From Actinomycetota bacterium (lineage in GTDB: Bacteria > Actinomycetota > Thermoleophilia > Gaiellales > Gaiellaceae): a stretch of DNA of 64,000 bases. Under the pieces are notes generated by a model. That model made no database searches. It had not been told where the DNA came from and worked only from the letters and a program-made list of their open reading frames with translations. The stretch covers positions 1 to 64,000 of the forward strand of contig VAWI01000011.1 in NCBI GenBank assembly GCA_005884005.1, read 5' to 3'. Numbering within the stretch: the first letter of the stretch is position 1; each line of letters starts with the position of its first letter. This document shows positions 44,373 to 50,395 of the stretch, one piece after another. The position numbers and the translations under genes are program-made.

Positions 44373-44420
44373 CCGCGAAAAGTTCTGCGCTTCGTTAACG
44401 GGCGCGCGAGTGAATCGCAC

Positions 44421-44451
44421 GCCCTCTTTGAACGGCATCGCAAGCGATGCC
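44421..44451 (+). repeat. Dispersed palindromic repeat, family A partial copy 3
   Basis: GCCCTCTTTGAAC followed by GGCATCGCAAGCGATGCC (perfect palindrome) at 44434-44451. The 5' half of the unit is missing. It lies in the sufS-sufU gap. Confidence 0.7.
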
Positions 44452-44493
44452 TCGCGCGGGGCTGGTTTCTCCTGTCGCTTCGCTCGGGATAGG

Positions 44494-44499
44494 TAAGGT
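44494..44499 (+). promoter_or_regulatory. -10-like box TAAGGT before sufU
   Basis: TAAGGT lies eight bases before the sufU ATG at 44508, with no ribosome site between. Confidence 0.4.
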
Positions 44500-44507
44500 C
44501 AACAGCA

Positions 44508-44936
44508 ATGAGCGATCAGCTCTATCGCGAAGTCATTCTCGACCATTACAAAAACCCGCGAGGGCACGGAGTGATCGAGGACGCGGACGCGGAGGCCGAG
44601 GGATTCAACCCGCTCTGCGGCGACGAGGTCTCGATTTACGTCTCGTTCGCCGACGACGACGAGACGATTGAGGACGTGAAGTTCTCGGGCCGCGGCTGCG
44701 CGATCAGCCAGGCGGCGACGTCGATGCTCGTCGACATGGCGAAGGGGCGCAAAGCGACGGAGCTCGCGGAGATGCCGAAGGACGAGCTGCTCGAGGAGAT
44801 CGGTATCCCGCTGTCGCCGATCCGGCTCAAGTGCGCGTTGCTCGGGCTGGGCGTCCTGAAGATCGCATTGCATCGCGCGAAGGGCACGCCGCTCCCGCAG
44901 GAGTGGGCGGGCCTGGACGAGCTGGAATTTAAGTAG
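44508..44936 (+). CDS. sufU: Zn-dependent sulfurtransferase SufU
   Basis: A 142-residue IscU-like protein of the SufU type. Zn ligands Cys37 and Asp39 (NPLCGDE), Cys64 (GRGCAISQA) and Cys109 (RLKCALL) are present, with the SufU-type insertion between them. SufU activates SufS and accepts its persulfide; it replaces SufE in Firmicutes and Actinobacteria. It starts at ATG 44508 and precedes the Rieske ferredoxin by 71 bp. Confidence 0.95.
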   Translation: MSDQLYREVILDHYKNPRGHGVIEDADAEAEGFNPLCGDEVSIYVSFADDDETIEDVKFSGRGCAISQAATSMLVDMAKGRKATELAEMPKDELLEEIGIPLSPIRLKCALLGLGVLKIALHRAKGTPLPQEWAGLDELEFK

Positions 44937-45007
44937 ACGTGGACGGCGGACCGTCGGCGACCCGGATCGGTGGCCGGTCCAGGTCGTCTAACTAGGACGC
45001 GTAGCGT

Positions 45008-45322
45008 ATGGCGAAGCTGGATGTCGGCCCGGTCGAGGAGCTGCCGCCGGGATCGGTCAAGATCGTCGTCGCCGGCTCGATCGCGATCGGCGTCTACAAC
45101 CTGGACGGAGAGTTCTACGCGATCGAGGATCGCTGCTCGCACGATGACGGCCCGCTCTGCGAAGGGGATTTTGACCCCGAGGAGGGCTACGCGATCTGCC
45201 CGAGGCACGGCGCCCACATCGACATCCGCAGCGGCAGGCCGCTGACGCTGCCGGCCGTCTTCCCGGTCGAGACCTTTCCGGTCCACGTCGAGGACGGGAT
45301 CGTCAAGGTCCAAGTGAGCTAG
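45008..45322 (+). CDS. Rieske [2Fe-2S] ferredoxin
   Basis: A 104-residue Rieske protein. The cluster ligands are Cys43 and His45 (RCSHDDG) and Cys64 and His67 (ICPRHGAH). It has no TM, so it is a soluble ferredoxin of the dioxygenase or nitrite-reductase small-subunit type. It follows the sufU gene on the same strand; such Rieske genes are often linked to suf genes in actinobacteria and may supply electrons to Fe-S assembly or be a client. Its last codons overlap a foldback element. TAGGAC lies nine bases before the ATG. Confidence 0.93.
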   Translation: MAKLDVGPVEELPPGSVKIVVAGSIAIGVYNLDGEFYAIEDRCSHDDGPLCEGDFDPEEGYAICPRHGAHIDIRSGRPLTLPAVFPVETFPVHVEDGIVKVQVS

Positions 45323-45486
45323 TGCCCCATCCAGCAATACATGCCGGCTTCTGGCCCGCGATCACGCGGCGCCAGAGTCCACCCTCGCTCTTGCCAAGGC
45401 TGCCAGCCTTGGCCGCGAGTGAGTGCGGCCTCTGGCTTGGTGCTCGCGACCCAGAAACTCGGCGGCATTACTGGAAGGGGCACTAG
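45319..45486. repeat. 168-bp foldback element
   Basis: The ends are exact inverted repeats (CTAGTGCCCC at 45319-45328 and GGGGCACTAG at 45477-45486). The centre is a hairpin GCCAAGGCT/AGCCTTGGC at 45393-45413. Between these the arms pair imperfectly but in register, including TCCAG/CTGGA and CCAGAG/CTCTGG. The left end holds the Rieske stop and the right end the methyltransferase GTG. It looks like a MITE-like insertion or a large transcribed hairpin. Confidence 0.7.
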
Positions 45487-46046
45487 TGCTCGACGACCGC
45501 GTGCGCGCTGTGCTCGAGCGGCTCGAGTCAGAGGAGCAGCGCCCGCCCGGAGTCGCGGTCGAGCCGACAACCGGCCGCTTTTTGTTCTCAGTCTGTGCGC
45601 CGCAGGCGGACTGCGAGGTACTCGAGATCGGGGGCGGCCACGGCTACTCGACGATTTGGCTCGGGGCGGCGGTTCGCCATCTCGGTGGGCGGGTGTTGTC
45701 GCTGGAGCGCGACCACGAGTGCATTGCCGACTGGCGGCGCAACATCGCCGACGCCGGGCTCGAGGAGACAGCCGAGCTCGTGGAAGGCGACGCGCGCGAG
45801 ACCCTGCCGATGATCGACGACGTCTTCGACGTGGTCTTCCTCGACGCAGCGAACAATCATTACGAGGAGCTCTTCCGTCTGGCCCGCGGGAAGCTCGAGC
45901 CGGGCGCAATCGTGATCGCAGACGACGTCACGTTGCACGCGGACACGTTGCGGGCCTATGCGGAGGCGCGGCAGGCCGATGCGACGCTGCTCAGCACGAC
46001 CGTTCCGCTGGACCGTGGCCTCGAGCTGTCCGTCGTGCTCCGCTGA
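45486..46046 (+). CDS. Class I SAM-dependent O-methyltransferase
   Basis: A 186-residue methyltransferase. Motif I is VLEIGGGHGYSTIWL. LSLERDHECIADW provides the acidic ribose-binding residue, and DVVFLDAANNHYEELF is the third motif typical of CCoAMT-like O-methyltransferases with a divalent metal. The start is GTG at 45486, at the very end of the foldback element; the frame is open upstream only through the element. The substrate is unknown. It may be coexpressed with the Rieske ferredoxin. Confidence 0.8.
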   Translation: MLDDRVRAVLERLESEEQRPPGVAVEPTTGRFLFSVCAPQADCEVLEIGGGHGYSTIWLGAAVRHLGGRVLSLERDHECIADWRRNIADAGLEETAELVEGDARETLPMIDDVFDVVFLDAANNHYEELFRLARGKLEPGAIVIADDVTLHADTLRAYAEARQADATLLSTTVPLDRGLELSVVLR

Positions 46047-46091
46047 GCTTGCTACCTGCGGCGGGTGGCGACCACGCACCCGGCTACCTGC

Positions 46092-46144
46092 GGCGTCGCT
46101 TGCGATGCTGCTAAGAGGCCGCGCGGCTTTGCCGGGCGGCCGCT
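46092..46144 (-). repeat. Dispersed palindromic repeat, family A copy 4
   Basis: On the minus strand: AGCGGCCGCCCGGCAAAGCC, then GCGCGGCCTCTTA and GCATCGCAAGCGACGCC. It is inverted relative to the nearly identical copy at 46452. The two enclose the structured RNA. Confidence 0.75.
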
Positions 46145-46186
46145 CACCCCGGTCGTTGATCAGGACAGGGTGGCGGCCCACGCACC

Positions 46187-46195
46187 TGCTACTTT
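46187..46195 (+). promoter_or_regulatory. Extended -10-like box before the structured RNA
   Basis: TGCTACTTT at 46187-46195 matches an extended -10 (TG, one base, TANNNT). It would start transcription near 46202. No convincing -35 is present. Confidence 0.4.
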
Positions 46196-46201
46196 TCGCC
46201 T

Positions 46202-46421
46202 ACCGCGGAAAGGAGGTGGTCCGGTAGTGAAATCTTCAAGTACGGGCAGTGGAGGTACCAGCGGGTAGAGGCGTGTCCCCCGGACCTACGGGGAATCGCC
46301 TAGCCAGCGTAGGGGACTCGCGCTTCGCGCCGCCGTTGCAATAACGGCAGGAAGCGCCTCTACTACTTCAACGCTGGTAACCGGATCAAGGGGCCGCTTG
46401 TAGCGGCCCCTTGTCTTTTTT
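46202..46421 (+). ncRNA. Probable structured noncoding RNA
   Basis: Between two family-A repeats lies a 220-bp transcript candidate with a clear intrinsic terminator. It folds into nested helices. P1 is TACCAGCG (46256-46263) with CGCTGGTA (46372-46379); P2 is GTAGAGGCG (46265-46273) with CGCCTCTAC (46355-46363). Inside are CCTACG/CGTAGG (46285-46290, 46308-46313), a GCGC-TTC-GCGC hairpin and GCCGTT/AACGGC. The 5' part has AAAGGAGGTGGTCC, complementary to the 16S 3' tail with one G-U pair. It is not a tRNA, RNase P RNA, tmRNA or SRP RNA by their signature motifs. A raiA-type or novel RNA is possible. Confidence 0.7.
46388..46421 (+). terminator. Intrinsic terminator of the structured RNA
   Basis: AAGGGGCCGCT and AGCGGCCCCTT form an 11-bp stem with a TGT loop, followed by GTCTTTTTT. 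This is the clearest intrinsic terminator in the window. Confidence 0.92.
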
Positions 46422-46451
46422 CATTACGCGGTCGACCGGACGCTCGGGATT

Positions 46452-46505
46452 AGCGGCCGCCCGGCAAAGCCGCGCGGCCTCTTAAGCGGCATCGCAAGCG
46501 ATGCC
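46452..46505 (+). repeat. Dispersed palindromic repeat, family A copy 5
   Basis: AGCGGCCGCCCGGCAAAGCC, then GCGCGGCCTCTTAAGC and GGCATCGCAAGCGATGCC (perfect palindrome). Inverted relative to copy 4 and about 90% identical to it. Confidence 0.8.
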
Positions 46506-46523
46506 GCGGCGGCCCGTGCCTTT

Positions 46524-48671
46524 TCAGGCCGGCGCACGCTCGATCTGGATTCGCGGCAGCCAGCCAAGCCAGCTCGGCAGGTACCAGTTCCAGCGGCCGA
46601 GCAGGCTCATGGCCGCAGGGAGGATCACCGAGCGGATAACCGTTGCGTCGAGCAGGAGCGCGATTGCGACACCGAAGCCCATCTGCTGGAACTGGACGAG
46701 ATCGCCCTTCGCGAAGCCCGCGAAGACCGCGACGATGATCAGCGCCGCACCCGTGATGATCCTGGCGGTCGAGCCCACGCCCCATCTGACGGAGGCCGTC
46801 GTATCGCCCGTCTCGTCGTAGCGCTCCTTGATCCGGCTGAGCAGAAAGACCTGGTAGTCCATCGAGAGGCCGAAGAGGACGGAGAACAGGAACAGCGGCA
46901 CCCAGGCTTCGATCGCGTCCACCTGCTGGAAGCCGAAGATGCCGTTCCCGACGCCCTTTTCGAAGACGAGCACGATCAGCCCGTAGGCTGCCCCGACCGA
47001 GAGCAGGTTGAGGACGATCGACGTCGCTGCCACGACGATGGAGCGAAAAGCCACGGTCAGGAGCACCAGTGTGAAGCCCAGCACGAAGATGAAGACGTAG
47101 GGCGTCGGCTTTGTGACGGAGTCGGCATAGTCGACGTTCTCGGCAGTCCTGCCGCCGACGAGCACGCGCGCGCCGGTGCTCCCGAAGAGATCCGGGATCA
47201 CGGTTGAGCGAAGGTTGCGGACAGCGGTCAGAGCCTGATCGCCTGCGTCGTCGCCTCGAATCGGGACGTCGAGCGCCGCGACCTGTCCGCCGGGCGCAAA
47301 ACGAGCTTTGCCGTCACCGAACTCCGGGTCTCCGGCCAGGCGGTCTCGCAGCCGGTTCAGTGCCGAGCGGACTTGCGGATCGGACGCGTGGTCGGCGACG
47401 ACGATGCGCACGGGGTCTGCGGTCGCGTCGGGGAAGTTCTTCTGCAGCGCGAGATATCCCTGCTTGGAGATGAAACGGTCCGGCAGCGTGCTGACGCCGT
47501 TCGTGCCGATCTTGAGCGAGAAGATGGGAATTGCCGCCGCGATCAGGAGGCCGCAGGCGAGTACGAGACTCAGCGTGGGGCGGCTCAACACGTGCCCGAC
47601 GACTGCGTTCCAGAAACGCCCCTCGGCCGAGCCGCCGAAGAGCGGAATCCGCAGCGAGTTGACGCGGTCACCGAGGAGGCCGAGCAGCGCGGGCAGCAGT
47701 GTCAGGGCTGCGGCGAGGGAGGTGACGCCGACCAGGATCGCTCCCGCGGCAAGGCTGCGCATGATCGTGTTCGGCACGATCAGCATGCCGAGCATTGCGA
47801 TCACAAATGCGGTGCCGCTGAAGAGGACCGCGCGGCTGGCCGTTGCGCCGGCCGCCTCGATCGCGTCTGGCGGCTTCCGGCCGCCGGTGCGCTCCTCGCG
47901 ATAGCGCGAGATGACAAACAGCGAGTAGTCGATCCCGAGCGCGAGGCCCATGCCGGTGAGCATGTTCACGACGAAGATCGACAGCTCCCAGATCTGAGAG
48001 ACGACCGCGATGAGCCCGAGGCCACCGACGATCGCCAGGATCGCGAGTAGCAACGGCACCAGGCCTGCGACGACCGAGCCGAACACGAGCACGAGGATGA
48101 TCAGCGCTGCGGGGAGTCCGAACTCGAGCTCACCGCTCTTGAGGTCGTGCTGGGAGAGCTCGTCGAAGTCGTTGTCGCGAACGTTGTTGCCGGTGATTGC
48201 CACCTCGAAGCCCGAGCTGCCGTTTTCCCGCTCCACCAGCTGATTTACCGGCTTGATGTCGCTCGTGTCGAAGACGTTGATCGGGATGATCAGGGCGTGC
48301 TTGTCTCGTGAGACGAGCGACGGATCGTGGGTCTGGTAGTAGAGCTGCGCGTCGTGGACGTTCCCGGTCGCCTGCCCCTTCCGCACGAGTTGGCTCACGA
48401 AGTTGCGAAAAGCCGGCTCGTCGACGTTGTAGCGGCTGGAGCGCACGAGCACGATGTCGCTGAAGTTCAGGCGCGGGTTATAAGGGAAGGCGCTGAACTC
48501 GATCCGTTCGGCCTGCCGGAACTCGGGGTTGCCCGCAGCGCCGCCGTTCGAGGTCAGGTTGCCGGGCAGGAGCAGCCCGATTGCCGCAAGGGCGAGCACG
48601 AGCGCCGCGATCCAGGCGCCGATCGTGCGCCAGGGATGGCGGCTGCACGCCCTCGCCAGACGCTCGGTCAC
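46524..48671 (-). CDS. MMPL-family RND transporter
   Basis: A 715-residue MMPL transporter. It has TM1 (about 14-34), a periplasmic loop, TM block (about 180-330) with LALGIDYSLFVISRYREE, a second TM (365-385), a second loop, and TM block (525-690) with FGLSMDYQVFLLSRIKERY. The Asp-Tyr pairs for proton relay are intact. It starts with GTG at 48671. Substrate unknown. It is the first of two MMPL genes on this strand in the region; a third is at 12190 on the other strand. Confidence 0.9.
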   Translation of the reverse strand: MTERLARACSRHPWRTIGAWIAALVLALAAIGLLLPGNLTSNGGAAGNPEFRQAERIEFSAFPYNPRLNFSDIVLVRSSRYNVDEPAFRNFVSQLVRKGQATGNVHDAQLYYQTHDPSLVSRDKHALIIPINVFDTSDIKPVNQLVERENGSSGFEVAITGNNVRDNDFDELSQHDLKSGELEFGLPAALIILVLVFGSVVAGLVPLLLAILAIVGGLGLIAVVSQIWELSIFVVNMLTGMGLALGIDYSLFVISRYREERTGGRKPPDAIEAAGATASRAVLFSGTAFVIAMLGMLIVPNTIMRSLAAGAILVGVTSLAAALTLLPALLGLLGDRVNSLRIPLFGGSAEGRFWNAVVGHVLSRPTLSLVLACGLLIAAAIPIFSLKIGTNGVSTLPDRFISKQGYLALQKNFPDATADPVRIVVADHASDPQVRSALNRLRDRLAGDPEFGDGKARFAPGGQVAALDVPIRGDDAGDQALTAVRNLRSTVIPDLFGSTGARVLVGGRTAENVDYADSVTKPTPYVFIFVLGFTLVLLTVAFRSIVVAATSIVLNLLSVGAAYGLIVLVFEKGVGNGIFGFQQVDAIEAWVPLFLFSVLFGLSMDYQVFLLSRIKERYDETGDTTASVRWGVGSTARIITGAALIIVAVFAGFAKGDLVQFQQMGFGVAIALLLDATVIRSVILPAAMSLLGRWNWYLPSWLGWLPRIQIERAPA

Positions 48672-48689
48672 ATCTACGAGTTTTTCGCG

Positions 48690-49577
48690 TCAGGCCGAGC
48701 GGCGCAACTGCTCGTCCAGTGACACCAGAGGGAGCTGGAACGTCTGGACGGCGTCGTCGTTGGAAACGACGTTGTCGCCATGCTCGAGCATGGTCAGGAG
48801 GTCGCGCGTGAGCGGGATGTTTCCCGGCAGCCGCTCGGTCACGAGCGCGTTGACCCTCATCAGGCCGACCGGGACGTGGACGCTCGGACGGCGCCGCATG
48901 CCGAGCGCCGCCTTGAGGCGCTGCCAGAACCCGTTCCAGCTGACGATGTCGGGGCCGCCGAGCTCAAAGGTCCGGTTCACCACCGGGTCCTCTCGGGTTA
49001 CGGCCGCGGCGAAGTACGCGGCCACGTCGTCGACCCAGATGGGCTGAATCTTCTGTTCGCCCGAGCCGATGATCGGGGTAACCGGGGTCAGCTTCGCGAG
49101 CTTGCGGAAGGTCGGCAGGATGCCCCCGTCTCGCCCGAAGACGAAGCTCGGTCGGAAGATCACGTGCTCGAGCCCTGAGCCCTCGACCGCCTGCTCCATC
49201 TCCCACTTGGCGTGGTAGTAGGGGACGAGGTCCTTCGTCTCCTTGCTTGTTCCGAGGGCGCTCATCAGGACGAAGCGCTTGACGCCCGCGTCCTTCGCGG
49301 CCGACACGAGGTCGCGGGTGCCTTGCTCCATCACGCGCTTGAATTCCTCCTCAGGGCCCTGGCGGATCGCGACCAGGTGCACGACCGTGCCCACGCCCTC
49401 GACCGCGTGCTGGAGGCTGACGGTATTCGTCATCTCTCCGACCACAGGTTCGCCCGGTAGCTCGCGCGACCGGGTGGAGTCGCGGACGAGCAGCTTCAGG
49501 TCGTGGCCGGCGTCCGCTAGGGCCCGCACGACATGCGGCCCGACGAAGCCGGTTCCGCCGGTGACGAGGACTTTCAC
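48690..49577 (-). CDS. NAD(P)-binding protein, atypical SDR (NmrA/NDUFA9-like)
   Basis: A 295-residue atypical SDR with [15 protein letters not shown] at the N-terminus. It has no standard YxxxK but has [12 protein letters not shown] (Tyr and Lys in register with the active site). [12 protein letters not shown] and a C-terminal helix region resemble NDUFA9-like and NmrA-like proteins, which bind NAD(P)H as redox sensors or act on quinone-linked substrates. GTG 49577 overlaps the dcd stop (GTGA), so the two are cotranscribed. Confidence 0.85.
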   Translation of the reverse strand: MKVLVTGGTGFVGPHVVRALADAGHDLKLLVRDSTRSRELPGEPVVGEMTNTVSLQHAVEGVGTVVHLVAIRQGPEEEFKRVMEQGTRDLVSAAKDAGVKRFVLMSALGTSKETKDLVPYYHAKWEMEQAVEGSGLEHVIFRPSFVFGRDGGILPTFRKLAKLTPVTPIIGSGEQKIQPIWVDDVAAYFAAAVTREDPVVNRTFELGGPDIVSWNGFWQRLKAALGMRRRPSVHVPVGLMRVNALVTERLPGNIPLTRDLLTMLEHGDNVVSNDDAVQTFQLPLVSLDEQLRRSA

Positions 49578-50158
49578 CGTGACTCCGTCCGAGTGACGTC
49601 GAAATTCTGCCAGTAGCGGCTCGGCGTCGGGCCCATCTGACCCTGGTACTTCGAACCGAGGTCGCCGCTGCCGTAGGGCTTGTCGGCCGGCTCGGTCAGC
49701 TGCACGAAGGAAATCTGGCCGATCTTCATCCCGTGGTAGATCGTGATCGGAAGGTTGGCGACGTTTGAGAGCTCCAGCGTGACGTGTCCGTCCCAGCCGG
49801 GGTCGATGAAACCGGCCGTCGAGTGGATCAACAGGCCGAGGCGGCCCAATGAACTTTTACCTTCCAATCTCGCGACCAAGTCATCGGGTAGCACGATCCG
49901 CTCGAGGGTCGAGCCGAGCACGAACTCGCCGGGGTGGAGGATGAACGGGCGCTCGTCGTCGATCTCGACGAGTTCGGTCAGATCCTCCTGCGGCTCCTTC
50001 ACGTCGATGTAGGGATAGCGCGCGTTGTGGAAGACGCGGAAGAAGCGGTCGACCCGAACGTCGACGCTCGAGGGCTGCAGCAGCGATTCGTCGTATGGCT
50101 CGATGACGATGCGCTCTTCCTCGAGCAGCCGAGCGATCGTCCGGTCGGAGAGAACCAC
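49574..50158 (-). CDS. dcd: dCTP deaminase
   Basis: A 194-residue trimeric deaminase. It has the catalytic Glu129 in [10 protein letters not shown], the loop [20 protein letters not shown] and a C-terminal [19 protein letters not shown]. This provides dUMP precursors from dCTP. Some actinobacterial members are bifunctional dCTP deaminase/dUTPases, which cannot be decided here. The start is GTG 50158 ([16 protein letters not shown]). The first 11 codons are duplicated 167 bp upstream. It overlaps the NmrA-like gene. Confidence 0.93.
   Translation of the reverse strand: MVLSDRTIARLLEEERIVIEPYDESLLQPSSVDVRVDRFFRVFHNARYPYIDVKEPQEDLTELVEIDDERPFILHPGEFVLGSTLERIVLPDDLVARLEGKSSLGRLGLLIHSTAGFIDPGWDGHVTLELSNVANLPITIYHGMKIGQISFVQLTEPADKPYGSGDLGSKYQGQMGPTPSRYWQNFDVTRTESR
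50126..50157 (-). repeat. 32-bp direct repeat, copy in dcd 5' end
   Basis: This 32-bp block, covering dcd codons 1 to 11 except for one base, is repeated exactly at 50293-50324 in the same orientation. The flanks beyond are also similar (CGATTCT, then GGACAG). Confidence 0.9.
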
Positions 50159-50253
50159 GACCCGATTCTTTCAGGGACAGACTCTCGTGGGTGGCCGCAG
50201 CGCGATGCTTTGGGCGCGCTTTCGACACCCTTTCGTGACGTTTTGCCCTTGAC

Positions 50254-50280
50254 AAAACCAGGTGTCGGACACCTGGTTTT
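50254..50280. terminator. Perfect palindrome between the dcd start copies
   Basis: AAAACCAGGTGTC at 50254-50266 is followed by G and the exact reverse complement at 50268-50280, with T-runs on both strands. It behaves like a bidirectional intrinsic terminator upstream of dcd. Confidence 0.65.
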
Positions 50281-50292
50281 TGGGAGAGGTAC

Positions 50293-50324
50293 CAGCCGAG
50301 CGATCGTCCGGTCGGAGAGAACCA
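50293..50324 (-). repeat. 32-bp direct repeat, upstream copy
   Basis: Identical to the dcd 5' end at 50126-50157. Here it encodes [11 protein letters not shown] from an ATG and then runs into unrelated sequence (VPLPKTRCPTPG), so it is not a second dcd. Confidence 0.9.
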
Positions 50325-50353
50325 TGGCGCGATTCTGCGATTGCGCGTTTCAC

Positions 50354-50379
50354 GGACAGGCACCTATCGGTGCCTGTCC
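50354..50379. repeat. Palindrome GGACAGGCACC / GGTGCCTGTCC
   Basis: An 11-bp stem with a four-base loop (TATC), just downstream of the MMPL stop. GGACAG also occurs beside the dcd copy at 50174 and links the palindromes to the duplication. Confidence 0.65.
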
Positions 50380-50395
50380 CTACAGCCGGTTGCGG

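Noticed and set aside
46202-46421. RNase P RNA, tmRNA or SRP RNA identity for the structured RNA
   Set aside because: Signature motifs of these RNAs (for example a tRNA-like 3' end or the SRP GGAA loop context) are absent.
50293-50325. Second dcd gene
   Set aside because: Only the first 11 codons are present before unrelated sequence and a palindrome.
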